From: Microglena sp. YARC
Lineage: Eukaryota > Chlorophyta > Chlorophyceae > Chlamydomonadales > Chlamydomonadaceae
DNA: 64,000 nucleotides
Direction: 5' to 3'
Assembly: GCA_022414725.1 (NCBI GenBank)
Contig: CM039466.1
Location: 38,845,239-38,909,238, forward strand
Part shown: one piece after another, positions 1 to 10,560 of the stretch
How the letters are laid out: the number at the start of each line of letters is the position of its first letter
How positions within the stretch are numbered: position 1 is the stretch's first letter
Program-made: the position numbers and the translations under genes
The notes under the pieces: generated by a model
The model's input: the letters and a program-made list of their open reading frames with translations, nothing else
Databases searched by the model: none
What the model was told of the DNA's origin: nothing

Positions 1-333
1 ATGGGGCGTAGGGCCCAGGCAGGGTGAGTGATGTGCTCTGCAATCTAGAACAATACATTCGTACAAAATTCAAAATACATTAAAAAAACAGTTCAAAAAG
101 CACAAGTTGCTGCACAAGGCTGAGAAGCTTGTTCAGGCTTTTGCCAGTCCCAGCTACCCCACCTAGAACCATGCTGTGGAAAGGGCTAAGGGCCCAGGCA
201 GGGTGAGTGATGGGCTCTATACTACAGAACAATGGATTCGTACCAAATTCAAAATAACTTAAAAACCAGTTCAAAAAGCACATTTTGCTGCATGAAGCTG
301 AGAAGCTTGTTCAGGCTGTTGCCAGTCCCAGCT
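1..333 (+). repeat. Two-copy tandem duplication at the left edge
   Basis: A unit of about 145 bp occurs twice (about 11-155 and 190-333). Each copy starts GGGCCCAGGCAGGGTGAGTG and ends at GCCAGTCCCAGCT. The GGCAGG|GTGAGTG sequence is donor-like, and the stretch CAGTTCAAAAAGCAC could be a decayed exon start. Both copies hit stops in the apparent frame. It is probably the tail of an intronic exon-duplication series belonging to the ankyrin gene, whose earlier exons lie outside the window. Confidence 0.6.
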
Positions 334-966
334 AATGAGGGATGGAGCAAAGCATCCTCAACCTGGGAGTGCTAAGGAGCGGCAGAGAGAGCAATTTCAT
401 TCAAAATTCCATTCCATTCTATTCAAGATTCCATTCCATTCAAAAATGTATTGATTGCATGGGTGGAGACCAAGCCCCCATCCAGAGAAAGCAATACAAC
501 GCTGCCATCCTGTATTGTTTGGTTATGAGGGATGGAGGGAAGCATCCCAAGCCTTGGGGTGCTAAGGAGCGGCAGAGAGAGCAATTTCATTCAAAACTAG
601 AAAAAACAAAACTTGTAATTTGCAGGAGCGGAGACCAAGCCCTCCCACACAGAGAGAGCAATTCGATGCCGCCATCCTGTATTGGATGGATGTGAGGGAT
701 GGAGTGAAGCATCCCAAGCCTTGGGGCGCTAATGAGAGGCAGAGATAGCAATTTCATTCAACATTTAAGTCCATTCAACACGTGTTACTTCCAGGAGCAA
801 AGACCAAGCCCTCCCACAAAGAGAGAGCAATTCAATGCCCCCATCCTGTACTGGATAGTAATGAGGGGTTGAGTGAAGTATCCCAAGCCTTGGGTCGCTA
901 ATGAGAGGCAGAGATAGCAATTTGATTCAACAATCAATTCCATTCAAAAACAAATGTAATTTGCAG
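334..966 (+). repeat. Tandem decayed copies of exon A
   Basis: Four degenerate copies of the 5' two thirds of the exon at 967-1211 are spaced 165-190 bp apart, with ATGAGGGATGG landmarks near 336, 525, 690 and 861. Each carries variants of the segment reading NAAILY...KHPKPWGAKER, separated by AT-rich filler built from ATTTCATTCAAAA. Substitutions and frame breaks separate them from the intact exon. They are most simply explained as serial duplications across the intron-exon junction. Confidence 0.7.
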
Positions 967-1211
967 GAGCGGAGACCAAGCCCCCCCACGCAAAGAGAAC
1001 AATTCAACGCCGCCATCCTGTACTGGATGGGTATGAGGGATGGAGTGAAGCATCCCAAGCCTTGGGGCGCTAAGGAGAGGCACCTAGTCGAGAGAACAAA
1101 GAGACCAGATCGAGATACATCGCCACCGCCAGAAGAGACTACGCATGCAACTGTGGAGCAGAAAATCCAGCAGCTCATTGAGCTACGGACCAAATTCGAT
1201 GCAGTTGTAAA
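967..1211 (+). CDS. Ankyrin gene exon A (partial gene, first exon seen)
   Basis: This is the first exon I can place in the large plus-strand ankyrin-repeat gene. The acceptor is TTTGCAG|GAGCGG and the donor GTAAA|GTGAGAGG. It enters in phase 0 and leaves with two bases of a Lys codon, completed exactly by the A opening the exon at 3773. The 81 codons are hydrophilic: a short segment reading NAAILYWMGMRDGVKHPKPW, a basic stretch, an SPPPEE linker, and a helix-prone end (VEQKIQQLIELRTKFDAVVK). I recognise no domain. Upstream exons must lie left of the window, because there is no convincing start here. The evidence is splice-phase continuity plus the decayed copies on its left. Confidence 0.6.
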
Positions 1212-2500
1212 GTGAGAGGCTGCATGGGGGCAGTGTTGATTGTGGGTGGTAGATGCATGGGGTTAGTGAAGTGAGGTAGGGGTCAGGAGGTAGCAGGTGT
1301 GAAGTGAGAGACTGGATGATGGCTGTAATGGTTTGTGCATTCTTGTGGGCGGTGGCTGCATCGGGTTAGTGAGGTGAGTCAGGGGACTGGATGATGCAGG
1401 TGTGAAGTGAGAGGCTGCATGAAGGCTGTAAGTGGACTGTATTGGTGCATGCATGCTTGTGGGCGATGCCTGCATCGGGTTAGTGAGGTAAACAGGGGTC
1501 GGGATGATGCAGGTGTGAAGTTAGAGGCTGCATGAAGGCTATAAGTGGACTGTATTGGTACACGCATGCTTGTGGGCGATGCCTGCATCGGGTTAGTGAG
1601 GTAAACAGGGGTCGGGATGATGCAGGTGTTAAGTGAGAGGCTGCATGAGGGCTGTAAGTGAACTGTATTGGTACATGCATGGTTGTGGGCGATGCCTGCA
1701 TCGGGTTAGTGAGGTAAAACAGGGGTCGGGATGATGCAGGTGTGAAGTGAGAGGCTGCATGAGGGCTGTATTAGTGCATGCATGATTGTGGGCGGTGGCT
1801 GGATGAGGGTTGGTGAGGTGAGTCAGGGGTCAGGATGATGCAGGTGTGAAGTGAGGTGAGGCATGAGGGCTATATTGGTGCATGCATGATTGTGGGTGGT
1901 GGCTGGATGAGGGTTGGTGTGGTGTAACAAGACACTAGAGCAGAATATCTGAAAGATTTTTGAGCTACTGACCAAATATGATGCGGTTGTAAAGTGAGAG
2001 GCTGCATGGGGTCATGGTTGATTGTGGGCGATGCCTGCATGGGGTTAGTGAGGTGAGGCAGGGGTCGGAATGATGCAGGTGTGAAGTGAGAGGCTGCATG
2101 AGGGCTATATATGAACTGCATGGTTGTGGGCGATGCCTGCATGGGGTTATTGGGGTGAGTCAGGGGTCAGGATGATGCAGGTGTGAAGTGAGAGGCTGCA
2201 TGGGGGTATGGTTGATTGTGGGTGGTAGCTGCATGGGGTTTGTGAGGTGCGGCAGGGGTCAGGAGAGTGCAGGTGTGAAGTGAGAGGCTGCATGTGGGCT
2301 GTAATGGTTCATGCATGATTGTGGGCTGTGGCTGCATGGGGTCAGTGAGGTGAGTCAGGGGTCAGGCTGATGCAGGTGTGAAGTGAGGTGAGGCATGAGG
2401 GCTGTATTGGTGCATGCATGATTGCAGCTGGTGGCTGTATGAGGGATAGTATGGTGTGATATGACCGTGGAGCATAAGATTCAGCAGATTAGTGAGCTAC
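1212..2500 (+). repeat. Minisatellite of about 115 bp carrying exon A ends
   Basis: About eleven diverged units contain GTGAAGTGAGAGGCTGCATG, GTGCATGCATGATTGTGGGC and GGGTTAGTGAGGTGAG. Near 1965-2000 and 2465-2510 the units include recognisable pieces of the end of exon A (ACTGACCAAATATGATGC...GTAAAGTGAGAGG and AGCTACGGACCAAA). This shows the array grew by duplicating the exon-donor junction. Short frames on the minus strand are by-products of the periodicity. Confidence 0.75.
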
Positions 2501-3625
2501 GGACCAAAAACGGCCCCCTTCCAGTAAAGACACTACCTCCCCCCCCCCCCCCTGAGCTCCCCCTCTGACCCCCCCCACCCCCACAGACACCAGTCAGCGC
2601 TCATCCACGGCCAGAAGGTCCCCCATTCACAACAATCAGATGACCAGAGCTCTGTGGTGCTGCCACCACTACCACCCTCCTGCTCCTGAGCTATCACGCC
2701 CGCCCAACCACCACAAGCACCACCACCGCGATCCCCCTCTCTCCCCTCTGACCCCACCCCCCTACCCCACCCCACCCACCTCCCTCAGGAGATCCAGCAG
2801 CTTATAGAGCTATAGATAAAAAATGGCCCCCGTCCAACACAGACACTATCACCACCACCCCTGAGCTCCCACTCTGACCCCCTCCACCCCCACAGACACC
2901 AGTCGGCGCTTATCCACAGCCAGAAGGTCTTCCCCTCACAGCTTTCAGATTACCAGAGCTCTTTATTGCTGCCATCACAACCACCCCCATGCTCCTGAGC
3001 TACCCCCCTGACAACACTCCCGCCCAATCACCACCGCTCCCCCCCCCGTACCCCTCCACCCCCAACAGACACCAGTCGGCGCTCATCCACAGCCAGAAGG
3101 TCCCCCCTTCCAGCAGTCAGATGACCAGAGCTCTGTAGTGCTGCCACCACTACCATCCTCATGCTCCTGAGCTACCCCCTGACAATACTCCCGCCCAACC
3201 ACCACCGCTACCCTCCCTCTACCCCCCCCCCCCCCCCCCCCTACCCCTCCACCCCCACAGACACCAGTCAGAGCTCACCCACAGCCAGAAGGTCCCCCCC
3301 TCACAGCAGTCAGATGGCCAGAGCTCTGTAGTGCTGCCATTACTACCACCCACCTGCCCCTGAGCTTCCCCCCTGACAACTCTCCCCCCCCCCCCCCCCA
3401 CCGCTACCACCACCCCCACCCCACCACCCCCACCCCACCACCCCGCCCTCTAAGCCCCCCCTACTCTCCCCCTACCCCTCTACCCCCACAGACACCCCTA
3501 CACCTCCACCCCCACACCTCCACGCCTCCACCTCTACCCCTCCCCCCACACAGACACCAGGCAGTGCTCATCCACGGCCAGAAGATACCCCCCTCACAGC
3601 AGTCAGATGACCAGATCTATGTAGA

Positions 3626-3660
<35 letters not shown>

Positions 3661-3772
3661 CCTCCCCTCCCCCCGGCATCACTCCCGCCCAACCACCTTT
3701 GCCACCGCTACCCCCCTACCCCCCCTCTGCCCTTCCCCCTACCCCACCCTGCCCACCACCTTCCACCCACAG
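2501..3772 (+). repeat. Tandem decayed copies of exon B start, with C-runs
   Basis: Five degenerate copies of the acceptor and first about 70 bp of the exon at 3773 start near 2584, 2895, 3067, 3257 and 3551. Each reads CACAGACACCAGTC followed by variants of GCTCATCCACGGCCAGAAGG and CAGAGCTCTGTAGTGCTG. They are separated by long C-rich, CCACC-rich filler, including C-runs at about 3227-3240 and 3627-3660. The proline-rich frames here come from the C-runs. Confidence 0.8.
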
Positions 3773-4152
3773 ACACCAGTCAGCGCTCATACACGGCCAG
3801 AAGGTCGCCCCCTCACAGCAGTCAGATGGCCAGAGCTCTGTAGTGCTGGGAGACCTTCCCCCAGACTCGCCAACCGAGGAGGACCCCCTATCTAATGAAC
3901 TAGACCGCCTAATTAAGCGTGGCCAGGAGCTAGTGACAACCGCCCATGCTGCTGCTGAGCTGGACGCCCTGTTCAAGCAAGGCCCCCCTAAATCAATTTT
4001 AGGGTCCCCACGGAGTCCCACCTCCTCAGCCCGCCCCTCCACGGCTGGTGCCAGCCTGGCAGGGGGGCCTGTGGACAGCACTTGGGTGGGCTCTCCAAGT
4101 GCCAGACCCCAAGGCGGGTCTGAGGTCGGCCTGAGGACTGCCAGCCTGGCAG
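3773..4152 (+). CDS. Ankyrin gene exon B
   Basis: The acceptor is CACCCACAG|ACACCAG and the donor CTGGCAG|GTGACAGG. It enters in phase 2 (completing Lys) and leaves in phase 1 (the G of a Gly codon finished at 7716). It encodes about 126 residues: SALIHGQKVAPSQQSDGQ, then an acidic helix-prone part with NELDRLIKRGQELV and AAAELDALFKQG, then a low-complexity Ser/Pro/Gly stretch. The helical part could be a coiled coil or docking segment; I recognise no family. It is distinguished from the five copies to its left by its open frame running 380 nt into unique sequence and by phase agreement on both sides. Confidence 0.75.
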
Positions 4153-4259
4153 GTGACAGGCACAAGGGAGGATCAGGTGACCAGGATTGTTCAAGGGTAC
4201 TTCATAATTCCTGTAGCCTACTTGGCCTACCCCTGGAATTTAAGATGCATGCACACATA

Positions 4260-5100
4260 ATTTATATTTCATGCGTCCTAATCTACAGTTCATGAAATCA
4301 TGAGCCCTAATCTATGTTTCATGAGCCCTAATCTATGTTTCATGAACCCTAATCTACAGTTCATGAAATCACGAGCCCTAATCTACGTTTCATGAGCCCT
4401 AATCTATGTTTCATGAGCCCTAATCTACAGTACATGAAATCATGAGCCCTAATCTACGTTTCATGAACCCTAATCTACAGTTCATGAACTCATGAACCTT
4501 AATCCACGATTCATGAGCCCTAATCTACAGTTCATGAAATCATGAGCCCCTATCTACGTTTTATGTGCCCCAATCTACATTTCATGGAATCATGAGCCTT
4601 AATCTACGTGTCATGAACCCTAATCTACAGTTCATGAACCCAAATCCATGATTCATGAGCCCTAATCTACAGTTCATGAAATCATGAGCCCTAATCTTCT
4701 GTTCGTGAAATCATGAGCCCTAATCTATGTTTCATGAAATCATGAGCCCTTATCTACATTTCATGAAATCATAAGCCCTAATCTACATTTCATGAAATCA
4801 TGAGCCCTTATCTACGTTCTATGAGCCCTAATATATGTTACAGGAAATCATGAGTCCGAATCTACGTCTCATGAAATCATGAGCCCTAATCTTCTGTTCG
4901 TGAAATCATGAGTCCTAATCTGTTTTTCATGAAATCATGAGCCCTTATCTACGTTTTATGAGCCCTAATCTACAGTTCATGAAATCATGAGCCCTAATCT
5001 TCAGTTTATGAAATCATGAGCCTTTATCTATGTTTCATGTTTCATGAGCCCTAATCCACATTTAATGTCCAAAATCTACGTTTCTTGAGCCAAATGTTTA
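4260..5100 (+). repeat. Minisatellite CATGAGCCCTAATCTACGTTT
   Basis: About 840 bp of diverged alternating half-units reading ATGAGCCCTAATCTA, CGTTTCATGAAATC and CAGTTCATGAA. It lies in the intron after exon B. The only frame crossing it is the read-through tail of exon B, which stops at once. Confidence 0.8.
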
Positions 5101-5994
5101 TTCAAAAATCTACATTTTTCTTGACGAAAAAAACGTCAACTGATTTATCAGGGGTGATATTAGGGACATAGCTCCGCATAGGGCTTACAAAACCTCTAGG
5201 GACCTGCCATCTCAACGAAAACAGAACGCTCGACAACCTCGCCGTTCCCAGATCTCATGTTACAGCCCCTCAATAGGGACGTTTTTATTCACTTCCAGCT
5301 CGGTATACATGTACGCCCTATTTTGTTGGGTTGCGGGAGCGATGTCGACAGGCTGCTCGCACCTTTTTGCTCACTCGCAGACGCTCTCGAGGGCAGCACT
5401 CTCCAGGGATTTGTATTCACGCTATATAAAGCGATAGCTAGTTTTGACCCCGTTTTAGCGAAAGTGCCGCTATAAAAAAAGTAAAAACAAAAAAAGTTTT
5501 TTATTTTTTGCGATCAATGGCCCTAAAAAGCTACAAAAAGCTACAGAAAGCACTAAAACGCTGTCCCTGGAGGAGGCCTAAAACCATAAAGCTAGAAGAA
5601 AACCACTTTCAGATTTGAAAAAACAATCACTGGCACACTCACCCTGGCAGCAGCAATGAGAGTGGTGAGCGTTTGCGCCCTCTGCTAGAAATCTCATATC
5701 TCACTGCTCAGCGTGGGGCGTTTCGTAGACAAAATGGCCCCCTCCGAAAAAATTGCCGTTTTGACAGCGGAAAGAGAAAAGCGTTAGTAGCTCGTAGCTG
5801 TTCGTAACTTTTCGATTGAGCAAGTTTTTGATGAGATATGGGTCGGCATAGTTTGGTGTCGGTTGGAGCAGTTGGTCACACAAACCCTCGGGCCAGCCGA
5901 AACTTGAAGCAACCTGCTCAGTGGGCCAATCATAGGAAGGTTGAGTGATTCGGTTTCCCCTTGAGCAGTTGCATCTCTCTACATACTCCAAACA
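5101..5994. other. Non-repetitive intron stretch, no confident gene
   Basis: This is a mixed-composition part of the intron between 4152 and 7716. A 72-codon plus-strand frame (5257-5475) and a 96-codon minus-strand frame (5701-5991) are present. Neither has splice partners or recognisable motifs, and a TATATAAA at about 5430 is not backed by anything else. It may be an old insertion; I see nothing I can name. Confidence 0.4.
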
Positions 5995-6060
5995 ATAAAT
6001 AATAATAGTAATAAATAATAATAGTAATAAATAATAATAGTAATAAATAATAATGATAAG
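5995..6060 (+). repeat. AATAATAGTAAT simple repeat
   Basis: Four to five units of AATAATAGTAATAA form a 15-bp-period tract immediately left of the hAT-like MITE region. Confidence 0.85.
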
Positions 6061-6170
6061 AAAAGCACCCTGTGAGGATTCTTAAAACGGCTAGAACCTG
6101 CGCATATCACCGCTTCCAACAACCAGGTTAACCGGGTTGCAGCCGAAGCTCGAAAGGCTGTGGTGCACAA

Positions 6171-6364
6171 CAGGGTACTTCCATTGACAAAATTGACCAG
6201 TGCTTTAGCGCACTTGGAAAAACAAAAACTGCGCATTGTAGTGCAAAAAGCGCAAAAATTGCTTGCTGCGTCCACAGGGGGTTGCAAAAAATGCGCGAAA
6301 TGCGCAGTGGGGATCAAAAAGGCAGCGCGCCAGCGCGCAAAAGTGCGTGCTTGGGAGGACCCTG
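6171..6364 (+). mobile_element. hAT-like MITE family 1, copy 1
   Basis: A 194-bp non-coding element with terminal inverted repeats CAGGGTACTTCC...GGACCCTG. It is flanked by an 8-bp target duplication with one mismatch (GTGCACAA at 6163-6170, GCGCACAA at 6365-6372). The 8-bp duplication and CAGGG ends fit the hAT superfamily. The interior is built of GTGC/GCGC words such as AGTGCAAAAAGCGC. The small open frame across it is incidental. Related copies lie at 7048, 7404 and 36003. Confidence 0.8.
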
Positions 6365-6584
6365 GCGCACAACCCATCGACCACCTCGGCGAAGACGAGA
6401 AGCTAGTATGAACACTACTACCTACACCACACTCCTGAGTACTGGAACACAATGTTATCACAATCTCGCCAAAATGGTGGTTGGGAGTTTGGTTTGTTTG
6501 TCCTCGACACCCCCCTGATGTAATGTTTTTTTTTGCTTTGTGGGTGCTTTTTCTTTTTGTTTAAAGCAGAGTATCATGCACCCT

Positions 6585-6700
6585 CGCGGTGTCAAGTAGA
6601 CTTTAACATGTAATGTAATGTAATGTAACAAGGCTGTATCACGTCCTGTGAGTAACGGTATTTCACGGATGTAACAATTTCAATTTCAATTAACAAGGCT
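6585..6700 (+). repeat. Dispersed short repeat ending in ATGTAACAATTTCAAT
   Basis: The string GTCAAGTAGACTTTAACATG leads into TGTAATGTAATGTAA, then CACGTCCTGTGAG and GGATGTAACAATTTCAATTTC. The last two blocks recur near 55770-55815. A short 3' repeat like the first block is typical of a retroposon tail, but I cannot assign a family. Confidence 0.45.
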
Positions 6701-6929
6701 GTATTATGCTATTTATAACAGGCCATGAACAGTGTTACGTGAGTTACCCGTGCAAGTAGAAACATTCAGTTGCATTCATGGATTTCATTAAAATGTAAAC
6801 CGTCAAATGTGTAACACCAAACTGTGTTACTCTGGGGGACAATGTCAAATGTAAAACGTCAAATCATAATAACCCCCCTGAAAGTGACTGTCAACTGTCA
6901 AATATTTTAAAGCGTTCATGTGTTCTGTT

Positions 6930-7233
6930 CAGGGTAATTCAGTTTGAAACGGGCCCAGTGTCGATGAGGGCTCAAGTAGAGGTTGAGGGCCAAACTCACG
7001 GGCCAAACTCAGTTTCTGAAAAGGGAAGGCAGAGAGTTCTATCTGTCCAGGGTAATTCAAAGCGCGCGCTTTTGAGCGCTGACTTTTTGACCCCCTCTGC
7101 GCTATAAGCGCAGTTTTTTGCAACCCCTTTGTGGGCGCTGCAAGCAATTTTTGCGCTTTTGCACTACAAAGCGCATTTTTTTGTTTTCAAGTGCGCTAAA
7201 GCGCTGGCCAATTTGGCCATTTGAAGTACCCTG
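6930..7233. mobile_element. hAT-like MITE family 1, inverted copy, possibly compound
   Basis: The part at 7048-7233 (186 bp) is an inverted relative of the MITE at 6171: CAGGGTAATTCAAA at the left end and TTTGAAGTACCCTG at the right, a near-perfect inverted terminal pair. A second CAGGGTAATTCA start lies at 6930. The 8 bases left of 6930 (GTTCTGTT) match those right of 7233 (ATTATGTT) at 6 of 8 positions, so the whole 304 bp may be one compound insertion. The bases flanking 7048 itself do not match. Confidence 0.65.
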
Positions 7234-7403
7234 ATTATGTTAGTACTACATACATTTATGTGATTTAACAATAATCATACATATATTTAATAAGTAGGGA
7301 CCGGCATGTCATATGACGTTGACCGAAGGCAAGTATCATATGACATCATACAAACTGCACCATATGATTTTGTATACAAGTGGTAACGTCAGCCTAGTCA
7401 TAC

Positions 7404-7548
7404 CAGGGTACTACTTCTTGCCAAATTGGTCAGCGCTTAAAGCGCACAAACGTCAAATTGGTCAGTGCTTTTAGTGCAAAAAGTTTTAAAACTGCGCTCT
7501 GCGCCCACAGGGGGTTGAAAACACTGCGCGGAACGCGCAGAGGGGCTG
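7404..7548 (+). mobile_element. hAT-like MITE family 1, truncated copy with perfect TSD
   Basis: A 145-bp copy starts CAGGGTACTACTTCTTG and ends ...CGCAGAGGGGCTG. It lacks the last roughly 45 bp present in the copy at 36003. It is flanked by a perfect 8-bp duplication AGTCATAC (7396-7403 and 7549-7556). The host sequence around it is itself a dispersed repeat. An uninterrupted relative at about 8437-8460 (CAGCCTAGTCAGACTGC-like) acts as a paralogous empty site. Confidence 0.8.
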
Positions 7549-7715
7549 AGTCATACTGCCGGCATCATATGATGACATGGTATCATATGATATCATATTG
7601 CCGTTCTTGGTTCATAAGCATCTTTCATACCCTCAATGTATTTCCAGCGTATCATCCCCTCTAGAGTCGTAAATGTTTCGAGTTGTGAATCGTAACGTTT
7701 TGAACAGCTCTGCAG

Positions 7716-7942
7716 GTGATTTGTCTCCCTCCCGCTCCAGGCCCCACTCCAGCTCCCCTAAGAAAAGGGGGTCCCGCCCTGATGTCCACTCTCTCCAGCC
7801 TGGCGCCCCCCCTGGTGTTCACCCCCTCCAGCCTTATCCCCTGCAAGCCATCTTGGACGAGTATAGGGCCACTTCCATTCAGTCCCACCCCCCCTGCTCC
7901 CCGCCCATGTACGGAACTGGGGACTTGCAAAGTGTGCAGAAG
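7716..7942 (+). CDS. Ankyrin gene exon C
   Basis: The acceptor is GCTCTGCAG|GTGATTTG and the donor GCAGAAG|GTAGGTTC. It enters with two bases completing the Gly codon from 4152 and leaves in phase 0. It encodes about 75 residues: DLSPSRSRPHSSSPKKRGSR, then repeated short blocks VHSLQPGAPPGVHPLQPYPL, ending in an ILDEYRATSIQSHPP segment. The SR/SP content suggests a disordered, possibly phosphorylated linker. No domain is recognised. Confidence rests on clean junctions and matching phase on both sides. Confidence 0.75.
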
Positions 7943-7983
7943 GTAGGTTCAGCTGGCTGCTTGGGGTAGGGAGGGAGAGGGGG

Positions 7984-8385
7984 GTGCCGCTTGTGTGTGT
8001 GTGTGTGGGGGGGGGGGGGAATGCTGTTTGTGTGTGTATGTGTGTGTGTGTGTGGGGGGGGGGATGCTGCTTATGTGTGTGTGGTGGTGGTGGTGGGGGG
8101 GGGAATGCTGCTTGTATATGTGTGTGTGGGGTGGGGTGGGGGGGGGAATGCTGCTTGTGGGTGTGTGGGGTGGGGGGGGGGGGATGCTGCTTGTGGGTGT
8201 GGGCGGGGGGGGGGGGGGGGGGGGGAATGCTGCTTGTGTGTGTGTGTGTGTGTGGGGGGGGGGGGGGGAATGCTGCTTGTGTGTATGTGTGTGTGTGGGG
8301 GGGGGGGGGAATGCTGCTTGTGTGTGGGGGGGTATGTGTGTGTGTGTGTGTGTGGGGGGGGGGGGATGCTGCTTGTGAGTATCTG
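7984..8385 (+). repeat. GT-rich and poly-G intron array
   Basis: About eight units of roughly 45-60 bp read AATGCTGCTTGTGTGTGTGTG followed by G-runs of 8-20. It starts within 45 bp of the exon C donor, so it is probably an expanded donor-proximal segment. All three plus frames stay open across it only because Gly/Cys/Val codons are forced by the repeat. Confidence 0.9.
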
Positions 8386-8494
8386 GTGACTTGCTAGGTG
8401 TTCAGAAGGTAGGAGAATCACTGAGTATATAAATGGTAACTTTAGCCTAGTCAGACTGCGGGAATCATATCATATCAAATTGTTGTAAGCGCAC

Positions 8495-8665
8495 AAAACA
8501 CCCACATCACTCCAAGTCCAAGTATAGCCAACCCCAACTCCAAGTCCAATTATAGCCAACTCCAAGTCAAGTATAGCCAACTCCAACACCAAGTCCAAGT
8601 ATAGCCAACTCCAACACCAAGTCCAAGTATAGCCAACTCCAACACCAAGTCCAAGTATAGCCAAC
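8495..8665 (+). repeat. 26-bp minisatellite
   Basis: Six units of AAGTCCAAGTATAGCCAACT plus CCAACACC, with shortened variants on the left. Confidence 0.9.
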
Positions 8666-8689
8666 GTTACACCCACTGCAACTTAGCTA

Positions 8690-9320
8690 GGTCTCCCGCA
8701 CCTTTTTCTGCATCCCTGCAGCACTCCTCCAACACATAAGGCACCCTTTCAAGCCAAGCCATTTCCTGCACCCCTGCGGCACTCCTGTCACTCATACGGC
8801 ACTCTTTCAAGCCAAGCCATTTCCTGCACCCTTGCGGCACTCCTGTCACCCATACGGCACTCTTTCAAGCCATGCCATTTCCTGCACCCCTGTGGCACTT
8901 CTCTCACATAAGTCACCCTTTCAAGCCAAGCCATTTCCTGCACCCCTGCGGCACTCCTGTCACTCATACGGCACCCTTTCAAGCCAAGCCATTTCCAGCA
9001 CCCCTGCGGCACTCCTCTCACCCATACGGCACCCTTTCAGGCCAAGCCATTTCCTGCACCCCTGCAGCACTCCTCTAACCCATAAGGCAACTTTCAAGCC
9101 AAGCCATTTCCTGCACCCTTGCGGCACTCCTCTCACCTATACGGCACCCTTTCAAGCCAAGCCATTTCCTGCGCCCCTGTGGCATTTCTCCCACCCATAA
9201 TGCACCCTTTCAAGCCAAGCCATTTCCTGCGCCCCTGCGGCATTTCTCCCACCCATAATGCACCCTTTCAAGCCAAGCCATTTCCTGCACCCCTGCGGCA
9301 CTCCTCACACCCAAAAAACA
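8690..9320 (+). repeat. Minisatellite of about 59 bp
   Basis: Ten to eleven units contain CCTTTCAAGCCAAGCCATTT, CCTGCACCCCTGCGGCACTC and CTCTCACCCATACGG. Open frames on both strands are produced by the period. The flank after it (9320-9400: CATTTAAAG...CAAGGGTGCCATAG...CCCCAAATTTGC) resembles 51920-51990, so the array may sit inside a dispersed element. Confidence 0.9.
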
Positions 9321-9399
9321 ACATTTAAAGATCAATACAAGGGTGCCATAGAAAAAGGTACTCCCCAAATTTGCAATGAGCCTATCCTTTTTTTTTTTT

Positions 9400-9722
9400 T
9401 TATCAGGGGGGGGGCAAAAGCAAAAGTGCTACACCCCATCACAAAAAAGTGCTGAGGCACCCTTCTGCAGACCCCCCCCCCCTCCCCGGCTCCGGAACCC
9501 ACTGAACAACCACGACCTTACCCATCACTTAGTGTTATGGTGTCTAATTAGGCTCATTTTACAGGGTTTTCACAGGCCTATCCATTGAGGTTGGTCTCGA
9601 GACCATTGGGAATGTTTGAAGCATAGAAAATCATCATCACCAATGTGGGGCTTGGAGGGGGGGGGGGGGGGGGGTAGGTAATTAGGGTTTAGGGTTCCCT
9701 AAATTAGGGTTTAGGGAATTCT
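9400..9722 (+). other. G-run and telomere-like tract
   Basis: A G-run of about 20 (about 9655-9674) is followed by TAATTAGGGTTTAGGG, TTCCCTAAA and another TTAGGGTTTAGGG. The TTTAGGG words in both orientations form a small imperfect palindrome. It is an interstitial telomere-like sequence within the intron. The stretch before it shows no gene. Confidence 0.7.
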
Positions 9723-9852
9723 GATGGCGCTCTAAGTTTCCGTGGTTGCCGCAAAGGGATTGTTTACCGCACTTGTCGCAGGTAGTGCCCTTGGATTGTG
9801 GATCCATCGAATAACATCAAATAGCACAAGGCACCAGAACGAAAAAGAAGCA

Positions 9853-9853
<1 letters not shown>

Positions 9854-9922
<69 letters not shown>
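9854..9922 (+). repeat. GA microsatellite
   Basis: An almost pure (GA)n run of about 70 bp precedes a C-run. The rest of the intron up to 10330 holds C- and T-runs and no gene. Confidence 0.95.
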
Positions 9923-9924
<2 letters not shown>

Positions 9925-10330
9925 CTAGACCCCCCCCCCCCTCTGCCTGGGCATAATATGGGGTGGATCCCTACCCCAGTAGCATAAATGGACTGGTATT
10001 TAGTAAGGGAACACCCTAGTTCCACTCCCACGTCATTCTGAGGCCTGTAAAAAAAGTGCCTGAAAAGTACATTTGTTTTTTTTGTGTCAGATTGTTTCCT
10101 TACCCCAGAACACCGACCCCCTCCCCCTCTACCCCCCCCCCCCACCCCCTCGCGGCCCAAAACTTTGAAGGACCGGGACTTTTTTTCTACTGGGCCAAAT
10201 TAAGAAATAAGACCGGATTCTTCATCCTCTCAATGATATCTACAAGGTTTGATGGTGGGGTCATTTTGGTTTGAAGTTGCCCCCCCCTTTTTTTTTTAGT
10301 TCTATGACCCCACCTGTTTTGTTTTTACAG

Positions 10331-10560
10331 GTCATTCGACAATCACAAAACACCCACATTACGCCAACGCAAGCTTGCCTCATGTCTGAGGACTTCGTGA
10401 GGGAGCGCCATAAGCTTCCGCCTAGACAGTCAGTCCCACTCCCAGGCGCAAGGGACGCCAAACGGGACCAAGCCAGGCACGGGGCCAAGCCAGCTGGGAC
10501 TAAGTGGCCTGCACACGTGGTCCCCGATGGGAGGTTTGGAAACAAGGATATACAGAACAT
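10331..10560 (+). CDS. Ankyrin gene exon D
   Basis: The acceptor is GTTTTTACAG|GTCATTCG and the donor CAGAACAT|GTAAGTG, a near-consensus donor. It enters in phase 0 and leaves with AT of a Met codon completed by G at 13457. It encodes 76 residues starting VIRQSQNTHITPTQACLMSE. A basic, Lys/Arg/His-rich middle follows (GARDAKRDQARHGAKPAGTK), and it ends VVPDGRFGNKDIQN. The basic block could bind nucleic acid or act as a nuclear signal, but this is inference only. Two decayed copies of its last half lie just downstream. Confidence 0.8.

Noticed and set aside
5257..5475. A 72-codon plus-strand frame near a TATATAAA word
   Set aside because: It lies in an intron of the ankyrin gene, with no motif, no splice partner and no second copy.
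6160..6411. An 83-codon basic frame
   Set aside because: It lies almost wholly inside the MITE at 6171-6364 and is not preserved in the other copies.
7984..8397. Three overlapping Gly/Cys/Val-rich plus-strand frames
   Set aside because: They are consequences of GT and G runs in an intron; all three frames are open for the same reason.
9650..9722. TTTAGGG words as a true chromosome end
   Set aside because: Only a few degenerate copies in mixed orientation, with normal sequence and exons on both sides, so it is interstitial.
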